Positions 22,930 through 34,229 of a stretch of 64,000 bases of DNA are shown here, piece by piece (position 1 is the stretch's first letter; each line of letters opens with the position of its first letter). This DNA is from Ampullaceana balthica. Its lineage: Eukaryota; Mollusca; Gastropoda; Lymnaeidae. The stretch is from contig CALYLW010000058.1 in assembly GCA_944989445.1 (NCBI GenBank), positions 913,501 to 977,500 of the forward strand. The letters are read 5' to 3'. The notes below the pieces were generated by a model. It made no database searches and was not told the DNA's origin. It saw only the letters and a list, made by a program, of their open reading frames with translations. Made by a program: the position numbers and the translations under genes.

Positions 22930-23071
22930 TTTTTCAAACAGGGTTTGGGGGGGGGGCTAATTTGTACGTACGCTTAGGGGAGGGGGTCCCAAAAATGTAT
23001 GGGGTGCAACATGGGGGAGGGGCTACGAAATATATGACTTTTTTGTGCGTATATAATATATGGATGGCCCC
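22930..23071. mobile_element. degenerate Harbinger-like MITE fragment
   Basis: G-rich blocks (GGGGGAGGGGCTACGAAATA) and a right end TATGGATGGCCCC followed by TAA resemble the family's right half. The rest has been lost. Confidence 0.45.
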
Positions 23072-23141
23072 TAACCCAATAATGTTAAAATTAAATTATT
23101 TTTACATCGCTTATATTAGGGAAATGGAAGAGGGGCATCCA

Positions 23142-23369
23142 CTAAAAACGTGGGGCGGATGTTTGGTATAAAAATTAAAGATTTATAATTTAGAAGGCAA
23201 AAGAGAGATCTATAATTGAGAGAATTAGTGAACCGCATATGTTAAACCTCATAAGCGCCCGCCCCACGCTTTTACTTTTAGTTATATTAAATCGAAGTAC
23301 TTGAACTAATAAATTTTAAATTATTTTCTTCTTTTTAGTCCGCTTCTAAAAACGTGGTTTTTAAAAATC
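23142..23369. mobile_element. foldback MITE, partial copy
   Basis: Starts CTAAAAACGTGGGGCGG, passes through a loop region shared with the next copy (GAGAGATCTATAA), and ends in the right arm AGTCCGCTTCTAAAAACGTGG. The left outer arm is missing. Confidence 0.65.
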
Positions 23370-23794
23370 TTTTTTTAAAATTATTACTACGTTTTTATTA
23401 ACTCGCTTTCGTTGGGCATTGTTTGTCCAAGATTTTTTCAAATCTGCCAACGTAAAATTGAACCACTTCTGATGGTCCTAGAGATCTGAAAATTTTACCA
23501 CAGATAGATCTTGGATGACAATGCATTGTATCAAAATTTCAGATCGATCAAATGTACCGTTATTAAATTATTGAACTTTTAAGTTTATCTATAGTCTATA
23601 TAAAAGCATCTGTACCGTCGGCTTTTGTTGACATCTGTGAGTTCGCCCCGTGACCACATCACAATGTTTTTAAAACGTTGGGCGGGCGCTTGTGAGGTGT
23701 TTGATAAAATAAATAGAGGTAAAAAAATATTTTTAAAAACCAGGTTGTTAGAAGTGGACTAAAAAGAATAAAATAAATAGAAGTAACAAAATTT
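23370..23794. repeat. dispersed Helitron-like arm sequence
   Basis: Positions 23398-23640 (ACTCGCTTTCGTTGGGCATT ... GATCGATCAAATGTACCG ... TGTTGACATCTGTGAG) match 25385-25640 and the inverse of 32150-32360. No gene. Confidence 0.55.
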
Positions 23795-24108
23795 TTTTTT
23801 AAAAAACCACGTTTTTATAAGCGGACTAAAAAGAAGAAAATAATTTAAAACTTATTAGTTCAAGTACTTCGATTTAATATGACTAAAAACGTGGGGTGGG
23901 TGTTTGGTATAAAAATTAAAGATTTCTAATGTAGAAGGCAAAAGAGAGATCTATAAGTGAGAGAATGAGTGAACCGCATATGTTAAACCTCATAAGCGCC
24001 CGCCCCACGTTTTTAGTCATATTAAATCGAAGTACTTGAACTAATAAGTTTTAAATTATGTTTCTTCTTTTTAGTCCGCTTATAAAAACGTGGTTTTTAA
24101 AAATCTTT
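23795..24108. mobile_element. foldback MITE with about 95-bp inverted arms
   Basis: The left arm AACCACGTTTTTATAAGCGG... and right arm ...CCGCTTATAAAAACGTGGTT are complementary for about 95 bp each, so the sequence can form a long hairpin. The central loop includes GAGAGATCTATAAGTGAGAG. Relatives lie at 23142-23369 and 31631-31925. Confidence 0.8.
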
Positions 24109-24144
24109 TTTTTTACTTCTATTTATTTTTTACTTCTATTTATT

Positions 24145-24407
24145 GCCAACATGGCTGACCCTCGCTAGGGTCGGCAAATCACAGGTTATGGTTGGCAAGC
24201 TAATGTGGTAAAGGGTGGTGGGCAGGTAGATAACCACAGTGCGAAGGTCTCGAAACAAACGATGAGTCGGAAGTCCCCCCCCCCAACCGACGTTCACTCG
24301 CGTTGTTTTGATTTCTTCGTGCTGTGGTTTGTGTCCGTTCTTTCTCCACTTTCTTTGCACTCTCCGTGAGCAAGTCTGTGGCGAATGCTACGCCGCGGGG
24401 CGTCTAG
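24145..24407 (+). mobile_element. Helitron-like repeat ending CTAG|T
   Basis: The blocks ACCCTCGCTAGGGTCGGC, GTTTGTGTCCGTTCT and TCCGTGAGCAAGTCTGTGGC also occur, in the same order, at 52462-52606 and 53060-53195. Both copies end ...CTAG followed by T. No coding sequence; Helitron assignment rests on the terminus only. Confidence 0.45.
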
Positions 24408-24786
24408 TATGATATGAATATGTGAAAAATTATTAATTTTGAATTGCCAGTTCACTAACAGCGGCTCTGTAAACTCTTGTCATACTTATTATAGTAACGG
24501 GTAAAGGCTGCTTTCAGGTTGGGTGGAAATAAATTTACTTCAAGAGGTTGAACAAAATACAGAACAAATGTGACAGGAAAAGGCCTTCTTCGGCCAGATA
24601 CACTAAAAAGATAATTGAAATAAAATAAAAGGAATCAAGCGCTTGAGTGAGAGGACAACTAGTGGCAGGCTAAAAGACAGTAGCAGGCTAACAGACAGTA
24701 GCAGGCTAACAGACAGTAGCAGGCTAACAGACAGTGGCCAACCGGTAGATCACGAGCAATGTTTACCTTTTACGAATTACCGGGTC
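24408..24786. repeat. spacer with an 18-bp minisatellite
   Basis: Positions 24665-24740 hold about four copies of an 18-bp unit AGCAGGCTAACAGACAGT. The rest is without a recognised feature. Confidence 0.75.
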
Positions 24787-25198
24787 GGGGCCATCCATAC
24801 ATTATGTCACGCACCTGGGGAAGGGGGAATGGGAGAAGACAACCATGTGTGACGAGGGGGAGAGGGGTGTTTAAGAACTGTGACGTCACATAAAAAACCG
24901 CAAATTAAAATAAAAGTTCCACTTAAAAATTTGATTGATTACAATTTATTTAATGACGTTTTGGATTGCTCCACGCATGAAACTCATTGTCAGGATATAA
25001 GAGTATAGCTTTACTCTAAATACATACATGTACTTAAATTTGAAACATGATGATTTTCAAATAGTAAATACGGCTTTTATGGGGGAGGGGTGGCGTAAAG
25101 CTTTATGGCGTCATATGTAGGGGGGGTAACTTTTTGTGAAGAGGTGTGACGGAAAGTGAAATCGTCTAAAATCGGGTGACGTCATTTATGGATGTGCC
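24787..25198. mobile_element. Harbinger-like MITE
   Basis: The left end GGGGCCATCCATACATTATG is diverged. The right end TGACGTCATTTATGGATGTG is recognisable. Internal ACTGTGACGTCACAT is kept. No target duplication visible. Confidence 0.65.
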
Positions 25199-25680
25199 GT
25201 AGTCTACACATTTACGAAAGCATAAGATAACATCGCCACCTTAGAATAACAATGTTCTTTGTGATCTTTTGGTCGAACCGAGGCATTCTTATTTAAAAAC
25301 TTGATATTAGTAAACCTGTTTAGAGTTAGAACCTTGTTATTCAGTACTTCCTACAACATTTGCTCAATATACAGATTTCATATTTTTGAGGCCCCTATCC
25401 TATTAACTCGTGAAGGATTCCGGATTCAACGCATCCGGTTCTGTCGTCAACTTTTTCAAAACGCTCGTAAACACGTTTTCTGACTTGCTAGAGAGCTGAA
25501 ATTTTCACAGTAGGTTTGGCTTGTGGGGAGGATAAAGCTATTAAATGTTCAAATAGATCGAATGTACCGTAATTAAATTAATGCATTTTTAGTTTATCTC
25601 TATATGTAGCGGCAAGCTTTTGTTGACATTTTACGCGTCACGCTGAGTTAAGTTCAACCATCCGTGACCAAAACTTGTTC
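25199..25680. repeat. spacer and dispersed Helitron-like arm
   Basis: Positions 25390-25640 are a relative of 23398-23640 and 11455-11645 (AGATCGAATGTACCGTAATT). No gene. Confidence 0.5.
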
Positions 25681-26480
25681 AGTTTTACAACAAAGGGTAT
25701 TTAAGGCAATCTCAGTCTGTAAATTTTTATATCTCACATTAAATCCCACAATCGATCACAATAAATATCAATCAATTCATGGAAAAGAACTGACCCAAAC
25801 TAAAGATGCAAAATACTTAGGAGTCTTAATAAATGAGAAACTATCATGGAATCCCCATGTCAATGAAGTTATTAAAAAATCAAACAAAACCTTAGGCTTT
25901 ATAAAATGGAACTTTAACAAATGTAATAGCGATATATAACTAAAATGCTACCTCACTTTGGTGAGACCTGCACTAGAAAATGCATCTTCTGTATGGGACC
26001 CATCCATCAAAGAAAACATTGATAAACTAGAACAAATTCAAAAAAGAGCTGCCAGATTCATTACTGGAGAATATTCGAAACTGACAAGAATAACACCATT
26101 AGTTAAATCATTAAACCTTGAAACACTAGAGGATAGAAGAACCAAGAGCAAAGTAGTAATCATACATAAAGCAATTAATTCTAATTTAGAAATACAACAC
26201 AAAGATAACTTAATACAACCCTCAGATAGACATAAGGATAAAAACACCTTTCTTATTCCGTATGCAAGAACAAACACATGCATACAAGTTTTCCTTCTTC
26301 CCGTCCGGAATTCGGGCGTGGAATGGGTTGCCTGAAGAATCCAGGAAAACCAACACTTTATCAACATTTAAATCTCTGATAAAAATGCAGGACTAAACAC
26401 AAACCATAGATAAGCGTAGGACGCAATAATCTTCTGTATAGAAGGAGCGTCTGTAAACAGATAAGATAAGATAAGATAAT
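25681..26480 (+). pseudogene. 5'-truncated CR1/jockey-type LINE, reverse transcriptase C-terminus
   Basis: The protein reads KDAKYLGVLINEKLSWNPHV (about 25806-25860), then TLVRPALENASSVWDP, EQIQKRAARFITGEYSKL and LEDRRTKSKVVIIHKAI, the conserved end of non-LTR reverse transcriptases found in CR1/jockey-type elements. One in-frame TAA lies at 25936-25938. A frameshift near 26290 moves the last block (PSGIRAWNGLPEESRK) to another frame, ending at a stop at 26392. The element ends in a GATAA-repeat tail (26460-26480). It is truncated at the 5' end. Confidence 0.85.
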
Positions 26481-26536
26481 AAAACTTAGAGTTCTGAGTC
26501 CCCCTGTGTGACTACTTATTTTTTGACTAAAAAATT

Positions 26537-28509
26537 ATGAGGCTGATGTCATAGCTCTGTCTGAGACTGATGTCACAGCTCTGTCTGAGGCTGATGTCAC
26601 AGCTCTGTCTTAGACTGATGTCACAGCTCTGTCTGAGACTGATGTCATAGCTCTGTCTGAGACTGATGTCACAGCTCTGTCTGAGACTGATGTCACAGCT
26701 CTGTCTTAGACTGATGTCACAGCTCTGTCTGAGGCTGATGTCATAGCTCTGTCTGAGACTGATGTCACAGCTCTGTCTGAGACTGATGTCACAGCTCTGT
26801 CTGAGACTGATGTCACAGCTCTGTCTGAGACTGATGTCACACCTCTGTCTGAGGCTGATGTCATACCTCTGTCCGAGGCTGATGTCACACCTCTGTCTGA
26901 GACTGATGTCACACCTCTGTCTGAGGCTGATGTCACGGCTCTTTATGAGACTGGTGTCACACGTCTGTCTGAGACTGATGTCACACCTCTGTCTGAGACT
27001 GATGTCACACCTCTGTCTGAGGCTGATGTCACAGCTCTTTATGAGACTGGTGTCACACGTCTGTCTGAGACTGATGTCACACGTCTGTCTGAGACTGATG
27101 TCACACGTCTGTCTGAGACTGATGTCACACCTCTGTCTGAGACTGATGTCACACCTCTGTCTGAGACTGATGTCACAGCTCGGTCTGAGACTGATGTCAC
27201 ACGTCTGTCTGAGACTGATGCAACACCTCTGTCTGAGACTGATGTCACACCTCTGTCTGAGACTGATGTCACACGTCTGTCTGAGACTGATACAACACCT
27301 CTGTCTGAGACTGATGCCACACCTCTGTCTGAGGCTGATGTCACAGCTCTGTCTGAGACTGATGTCACACCTCTGTCTGAGACTGATGCCACACCTCTGT
27401 CTGAGGCTGATGTCATAGCTCTGTCTGAGACTGATGTCACAGCTCTGTCTGAGACTGATGCAACACCTCTGTCTGAGACTGATGCAACACCTCTGTCTGA
27501 GACTGATGCAACACCTCTGTCTGAGACTGATGCCACACCTCTGTCTGAGGCTGATGTCACAGCTCTGTCTGAGACTGATGTCACACCTCTGTCTGAGACT
27601 GATGTCACACGTCTGTCTGAGACTGATGTCACAGCTCTGTCTGAGGCTGATGTCACACCTCTGTCTGAGACTGATGCAACACCTCTGTCTGAGACTGATG
27701 CAACACCTCTGTCTGAGACTGATGCAACACCTCTGTCTGAGACTGATGCCACACCTCTGTCTGAGGCTGATGTCACAGCTCTGTCTGAGACTGATGTCAC
27801 ACCTCTGTCTGAGACTGATGCCACACCTCTGTCTGAGGCTGATGTCATAGCTCTGTCTGAGACTGATGTCACAGCTCTGTCTGAGACTGATGTCACACCT
27901 CTGTCTGAGACTGATGCCACACCTCTGTCTGAGGCTGATGTCATAGCTCTGTCTGAGACTGATGTCACACCTCTGTCTGAGACTGATGCAACACCTCTGT
28001 CTGAGGCTGATGTCACAGCTCTTTATGAGACTGGTGTCACACGTCTGTCTGAGACTGATGTCACACCTCTGTCTGAGACTGATGTCACACCTCTGTCTGA
28101 GGCTGATGTCACAGCTCTTTATGAGACTGGTGTCACACGTCTGTCTGAGACTGATGTCACACGTCTGTCTGAGACTGATGTCACACGTCTGTCTGAGACT
28201 GATGTCACACCTCTGTCTGAGACTGATGTCACACCTCTGTCTGAGACTGATGTCACACCTCTGTCTGAGACTGATGTCACACGTCTGTCTGAGACTGATG
28301 TCACACGTCTGTCTGAGACTGATGTCACGCGTTTGTCTGAGACTGATGTCACACCTCTGTCGAAGGCTGATGTCACAGCTCTGTCTGAGACTGATGTCAC
28401 ACGTCTGTCTGAGACTGATGTCACACCTCTGTCGAAGGCTGATGCCACAGCTCTGTCTGAGACTTATGTCACACCTCTGTCTGAGACTGATGTCACACCT
28501 CTGTCTGAC
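26537..28509. repeat. 24-bp minisatellite, about 82 units
   Basis: Unit GATGTCACAGCTCTGTCTGA + GACT, with main variants CAC(AG/CC/CG)(C/T)T, GAGGCT for GAGACT, and GATG(TC/CC/CA)A. Because 24 is a multiple of 3, several frames stay open on both strands; the longest, on minus, is 683 codons of an 8-residue repeat (RQxCDISL). Variants change residues freely in every frame, so there is no sign of protein selection. Confidence 0.95.
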
Positions 28510-29306
28510 ACAGGCAGGCATGAGATGGATAGGTGAATGGATAGCTATTAACAGAAATATGGATATTATCATTCCCACTCACTCACTCACCCCCTCTCGT
28601 ACCATAAAATGAAGTTTACTATCACTGTCTTTCGTCTGAATAGCCCATACCCTGTGCAGGTTTACGTTACTTAATTGAAGATATTTGACGTGGCTATTAA
28701 TTTTATACTGTTTCTTAAAATAGTTTTTACTTTACAACTCATCTGTTTTTCTTTCCCCACTCACCTCTTCTTATTTATTGCCATTCCAATCGCTCCTTCT
28801 ATACAGTCATACCAAAGATTATTATTGCGTCATCCCAATTAGCCTATTAACTTTTAAAGACTAGCGTACCCCTTCGCGCTTTGCAGCGATTTCCGAAGAA
28901 TTGAAATTCAAGGAAACTCGTTAAGTATAACAGTTAATTTACATCGTGTCATCTGTGAAAATATATTGTTAAAAATAAATGTATGTCTGATTGTCCTGTA
29001 AGCCTTAACACACCTTTCATCGTTGGAAAATGTTTGGGTACACGAAATAAAACGGACCCAAATGTTTACTCTGTGCAACATGTAAAGTTTAAAATAACTG
29101 TTATTTTCAATTCTGATAATAATGAATATATTTGTTATTATACACCACGTTTGGTCAAGATCCATCCATTTTCCCAGTAGCTGACACTTAAAAATTTTGT
29201 ATATAATTTATGTAAGCAAAAAACGACATTAAGGCCCCCCGGACCCAATCGTGGAAGATTTGAAATTTGAAATATTTGTATATTTCATTCTGGATCATAA
29301 TACATA
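28510..29306. other. spacer, partly Helitron-like remnant
   Basis: No gene seen. Positions about 29140-29306 (CAAGATCCATCCATTTTC ... GGACCCAATCGT ... GGATCATAATACATA) match 31210-31380, part of an older repeat into which the Helitron at 29307 inserted. Confidence 0.5.
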
Positions 29307-29400
29307 CTAGGGGCAAGTACCCGGCTTTTCCAGGGTTTAAAATAAGGTTTTCTGTAGAAGCGTACAAAACTGTTTATTTGCATGCAATAAAAGGGTACAT

Positions 29401-29625
29401 TTATCTTAAAGCAATGTGATAGACAACATTTTTGGCAGTTCCACATGGAGTGTGTACAAAAAGATTTTCCTCTTTGCCCACTCTGGAGCAGGCCACATAC
29501 AACTGCCCATGAGAAAAGCATGGTGTCTGCAAGTCTATACCAGCAATCCCAAGAGACTGGCCCTGTGACTTGTTGATTGTCATGGCAAAGCATAGTTTCA
29601 GTTATAAGGGAACGAATGCCTTCTG
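29401..29625 (-). pseudogene. Helitron PIF1-type helicase C-terminal fragment
   Basis: The minus-strand peptide reads [18 protein letters not shown] then [19 protein letters not shown], with a stop after [15 protein letters not shown] and the GQLYVA.SR motif are the last superfamily 1 helicase motifs of the Rep/helicase protein encoded by autonomous Helitrons. The upstream part is broken by a stop just before KLCFAM, and the rest of the protein is missing. Orientation agrees with the element ends. Confidence 0.9.
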
Positions 29626-29756
29626 AGCTTGCTAAACATTTATTGTTTAACAAACGTTTCACCAAAATGCCTCCATGTGGATGCAGAGGGACACCTTGGA
29701 CCCCATGCTAGCGGAGGCCAAGGGGCGTCGGAGCACCTTGAAACCTTGATCTCCCC

Positions 29757-31055
29757 GTTAGTGAATTATTTTTTTTTGGACTGCTACCGTCGCGCGAGGG
29801 TACTCAAAAACTTTCCAAAGTTCATGTTTCTACCTACAAAGAAAGATGAGGAATTAGTGTTGATTCAGTTTTATATAGCTCATATAAGGAAAAAAACGAT
29901 TTTGGGCCCCCGGCCACCCATGAGTGAAATTTTAAAAATTATTTTTCGCCATTTATCGTCATAAGAGTGTATTCAGCAAGTTCCCAAAGTTCATGCTTCT
30001 ACCTTCACGGGAAGTTGAAGAATTAGTGTTGAGTCAGTTTTAAATATAAGAAAAAAACTACATTAGGCCCCCCGGCCCCCAGTAAGTGATAATTTATACA
30101 ATTTTTTACCTGTTACCATCGCCAAATGATACTTAACAACCACCGAAAGTTTCATGCTTCTACCTACACGGGAAATAGGATTTTTAATTATTTTTTAAAG
30201 CGCTCATATAAGGAAAAAACTACATTTTGGGCCACCGGCCCCCAGTATCTTATATATATGAAACGAAACCTGTTTAAGAACTTTTCCCATGTAATTTTGT
30301 GTATGTGTACCAAAGTTCACGTTATTTGGTTGTCTGGATCTTGAGTTATTAGGGAACAGACAAGCAGACAACAAATGCGTCTTATATGTATAAAATTTGG
30401 GCCCCCGGCACCCCAGTTAGTGATTTTTTTTGACTGCTACCATCACGGGAGGGTACTCAACTATTTTCCAAAGTTCCTGTTTCTACCTACAAAGAAAGAT
30501 AAGGAACTAGTGTTGATTCAGTTTTATATAGCCCATATAATAGGAAAAAACCGGTTTTGGGCCTCCGGCCAGCCATGACTAAAATTTTTAAAAATATTTT
30601 TCGCCAATTATTGTCATAAGAGTGTATTCAGCAAGTTCCCTAAAGTTTCATACCTTCACGGGAAGTTGAAGAATTAGTGTTGAGTCAGTTTTAAATATAA
30701 GAAAAAAATACATTAGGGCCCCCGGCCCCCAGTAAGTGATAGTTTATACAATTTTTACCTGTTACCATCGCCAAATGATACTTAACAACCACCGAAAGTT
30801 TCATGCTTCTACCTACACGGGAAATGTGATAATTTTTTTTTATAGCGCTCATATAAGGAAAAAAACTACATTTTGGGCCCCCGGCCCCCAGTATCTTATA
30901 TATATATATATGGAACGAAACTGTTTGAGAACCTTTCTCATGACATTGTGTGTATGTTTACCAAATTTCACGTTTTTTGGATGTCTGGATCTTGAGTTAT
31001 TAGGGAACAGACAGACAGACAGACAGACAACAAATGCGTCTTATATGTATAGAGA
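29757..31055 (-). repeat. tandem duplication of the Helitron 5' half
   Basis: Two direct copies of about 640 bp. The blocks GGTACTCAA...TTTCCAAAGTTC, CTACCTACAAAGAAAGAT, CATCGCCAAATGATACTTAA and the terminal CAACAAATGCGTCTTATATG occur once in each. Each copy therefore carries its own Helitron-like 5' terminus. Confidence 0.8.
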
Positions 31056-31630
31056 TATTTGTCAATATTTAAAAAGATCGTGTAAAATCATAATGGGAAT
31101 AAAGTTGTAAACGTTTGTGAAAAAAAATATTTTGGGCCTCCGGCCCCCAAGAAATGGAAATGAGGAGTCCAATGCCCTATATTATTTTAATATGGGCTAT
31201 CAAGTTCCTATGTACCAAGTTTGGCCAAGATCCATTAATTTTCTACGTATCTGACGCTTAAACTAATATTTATATAGCTAATATAAGGAAAAAAACATTC
31301 AGGGCCCCCGGACCCAATCGTAGCAAGATTTGAATTTTGAAATACATGTACCTGTTTATTTCAATATGGATCATAATACATATGTGTGTCATTATTTTAA
31401 AAGATCAAGTAAAATTATAAAGGGAATAAAGTCTTAAACGTTTGAGAAAACAAAGTTTTTGGGGCCCCGGCCCCGAAAGAATTAAAATTAGGTGGTCAAT
31501 GCCATATAGTATTTTAATATGGGCTATCAAGTTTCTTTGAACCAAGTTTGGCCAAGATCCATTCATTTTCTAATCAGCTAACGCTTAAACGAATTTTTAT
31601 ATAGCTCATATCAGAAAATAAATAGAAGTA
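31056..31630. repeat. older Helitron-like repeat (right flank of the insertion)
   Basis: No gene. Contains two tandem-like copies of a roughly 320-bp block (TTTAATATGGGCTATCAAGTT; AACGTTTG; GGGCC(C)CCGG). The block is also present in inverse at 36640-37740. Holds the unoccupied version of the Helitron target at about 31365-31430. Confidence 0.6.
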
Positions 31631-31925
31631 GATTTTTAAAAACCACGTTTTTATAATCGGACTAAAAGGAAGAAAATAAAATTTAAAAATTTAAAATAAG
31701 AACTATGATGTAATATGACTAAAACGTGGGGCGGGCGCTTCTCAGGCTTAACTAATTCAATTCACTCATTTTCTTACTCGTCATTTGTAAACCCTAATCA
31801 TTTTAGCCAAACGCCTAAAAAGCGCCCGCCCACGTTTTTAGTCATATTACATCATTGTTTTCAATTTTGAAATTTTATTTTCTCCTTTTTAGTCCGCTTA
31901 TAAAAATGTGGTTTTTAAAATTTTT
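31631..31925. mobile_element. foldback MITE
   Basis: The arms AAACCACGTTTTTATAATCGG and CCGCTTATAAAAATGTGGTTT are inverted. The inner blocks GACTAAAACGTGGGGCGGGCG and CGCCCGCCCACGTTTTTAGTC are also complementary. Same family as 23795-24108, with a different loop. Confidence 0.75.
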
Positions 31926-32525
31926 CTTTTACTTCTATTTATTTTATTCTTTTTAGTCTAAGTGTATGCTATGGTGAGTTTTGAAGTATTGATTATGTTC
32001 AAATATAATACGCATTTCCCGACAAACATTTACAGACTGGAAATGACTGATCTCCCCTTGATGTTAAACATGTTTTTTGTGGTCGGGGTTGGTGTGAACT
32101 CGGCACGTGAATATAATGTAAACAAGGGCAGACGGATAATACATAAGCTTATATATAGATAAACTAAAAAGCTTAATAATTTAATAACGTTACATTCGAT
32201 CGATCTGAAATTTTGATACAATGCATTGTCATCCAAGATCTATCTGTGGTAAAATTTTGAGATCTCTAGGACCATCAGAAGTGGTTTAATTTTACGTTGG
32301 CAGATTTAAAAAAATTGTGGACAGACACACAGGAACGAAAGCAAGTTAATAAAAACGTGGTAAAAAGACATTTATGCCCCCCAGCCCCCCATGAGTGTCA
32401 ATATCAAAAAATAATAATAATAATTGACAGTTACCATCCCGGAAGGGTACTCAACAATCTCATAAAGTTTCATGGCGATCGGATGAATGGTTAGGTCAGC
32501 TATAAAAGACATACTTTCATTTATA
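31926..32525. repeat. dispersed Helitron-like arms, no gene
   Basis: Positions 32145-32365 are the inverse of 23398-23640. Positions 32380-32525 (inverse ATTCATCCGATCGCCATGAA) match 36475-36600, the 5' part of another Helitron-like element. Positions 31960-32140 show nothing recognisable. Confidence 0.5.
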
Positions 32526-32589
32526 CAGGGTGGCCAAAAAAAGTGGGACCACCTAGAGTTATTTTTTTTGTAGGTTTCAAAACGAGAGA

Positions 32590-33456
32590 AGTATACGAAG
32601 CATTTGGTTTACAGACGAAAAGATATTTACTCTCGCCACACCAGTAAATTCGCAAAATGATCGTGTTTATTCTGAAGCACGAAAGAAAAAACAAGTTCCT
32701 TCAACGAGACTCATACGCGAACGTGAACATTTCATTCGTGGCATCATGGTTTCGGTAGGTGTGTCTCGGATGGGAAAAGCCAGTGTAGTATTTGTTGAAC
32801 CTGGAGAGAAAGTGAACAGTGAGTATTATTGTGATCACGTCCGAAGACAAGGATTGCTTCCGGATGTTCGAGCAAGATGTAATCATCAGAACTGGACACT
32901 GCAACAAGACGGAGCTCCTTCACACACGGCAAGAAACACGATAAACTATCTTCGTCTGGAGAATGTCACCTTCATTGAACCAGACATGTAGCCACCAAAT
33001 AGCCCGGATCTAAACCCGGTAGTTTATGCTATTTGAGGTGTCCTCCAACAAAAAATCTACTTTCGTCGTAAATTTGCAACAATAGAACAACTGAAATTGG
33101 CCATTATTGAAGAGTGACAACATTTGTCTCACCGGGTTATAAACAAGGGGCAGTCAATAAAGTACGTCACGCTCCAGAGGGGGGAGGGGTGTAAGAAAGT
33201 GTGACGGTTTGTGACAAGGGGGGGGTGTCCGGCCATGTGTGACATCACGGTGTTTTATATTAAATTTTAATTATTTTGTTAATAAAAAACAACATTTTAG
33301 GGGGGGGCGAGATTTGTGACAGGGGGAGGGGGAGTTTAAAATGGTCAAAAATAGCGTGTCGTACTTTATGGACGGCCCCTAAGAGCATTGACCAGGGGCG
33401 AAGAGGTTTAGAAAAAACTGTTGAGAACCGAGGAGGACACATTGAATTTGAATTCT
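32590..33456 (+). pseudogene. mariner DD37D transposase pseudogene, interrupted by a MITE
   Basis: Visible motifs are SIWFTDEKIFTL (first Asp, about 32605-32630), GIMVSVGVSRMGKASVVFVE, WTLQQDGAPSHTARN (second Asp, about 32893-32935) and PPNSPDLNPVVYAI (32992-33035). The third catalytic position, normally Asp 38 residues after the second (DD37D), reads Val, and the following Trp codon is a stop. Another stop precedes PPNSPD. The C-terminus (SIDQGRRGLEK ... GGHIEFEF, stop at 33457) lies beyond the MITE. Catalytically dead. Confidence 0.88.
33147..33379. mobile_element. Harbinger-like MITE inserted in mariner transposase
   Basis: The ends are GGGGCAGTCAATAAAGTACG and TACTTTATGGACGGCCCC, the GTAC variant of the family TIR. 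Flanks CAA (33144-33146) and TAA (33380-33382) suggest a mutated 3-bp duplication. Removal rejoins the transposase codons AAC AAG AGC. Confidence 0.75.
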
Positions 33457-33576
33457 GATTTTATAAAAATTAACATTTGGCAACAATTTACTTGAAGTTT
33501 TGTAGAAAACAGTTACAAAAAAAGTATTATTATTATTTGAAATTATACAAGACGGTAACACATTTTTTGACCCACC

Positions 33577-34228
<652 letters not shown>

Positions 34229-34229
34229 A

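Larger units (their letters stand above)
29307..31055 (-). mobile_element. Helitron with decayed helicase, inserted between A and T
   Basis: Read on minus, it starts TCTCTATACATATAAGACGC at 31055 and ends with a hairpin, GCCGGGTACTTGCCC, and CTAG at 29310-29307. The host flanks rejoin as ...CATAATACATA|TATTTGTCA..., matching the unoccupied paralogue at 31370-31395. There is no target duplication, as expected. It contains a helicase fragment at its 3' side and a tandem duplication of its 5' half (29757-30395 and 30405-31055). Confidence 0.88.

Noticed and set aside
26527..28578. 683-codon minus-strand open frame as a real repeat-protein gene
   Set aside because: It lies wholly in a 24-bp tandem repeat, whose period keeps several frames open on both strands. 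Unit variants are not biased toward synonymous changes. Kept only as a low-priority finding.
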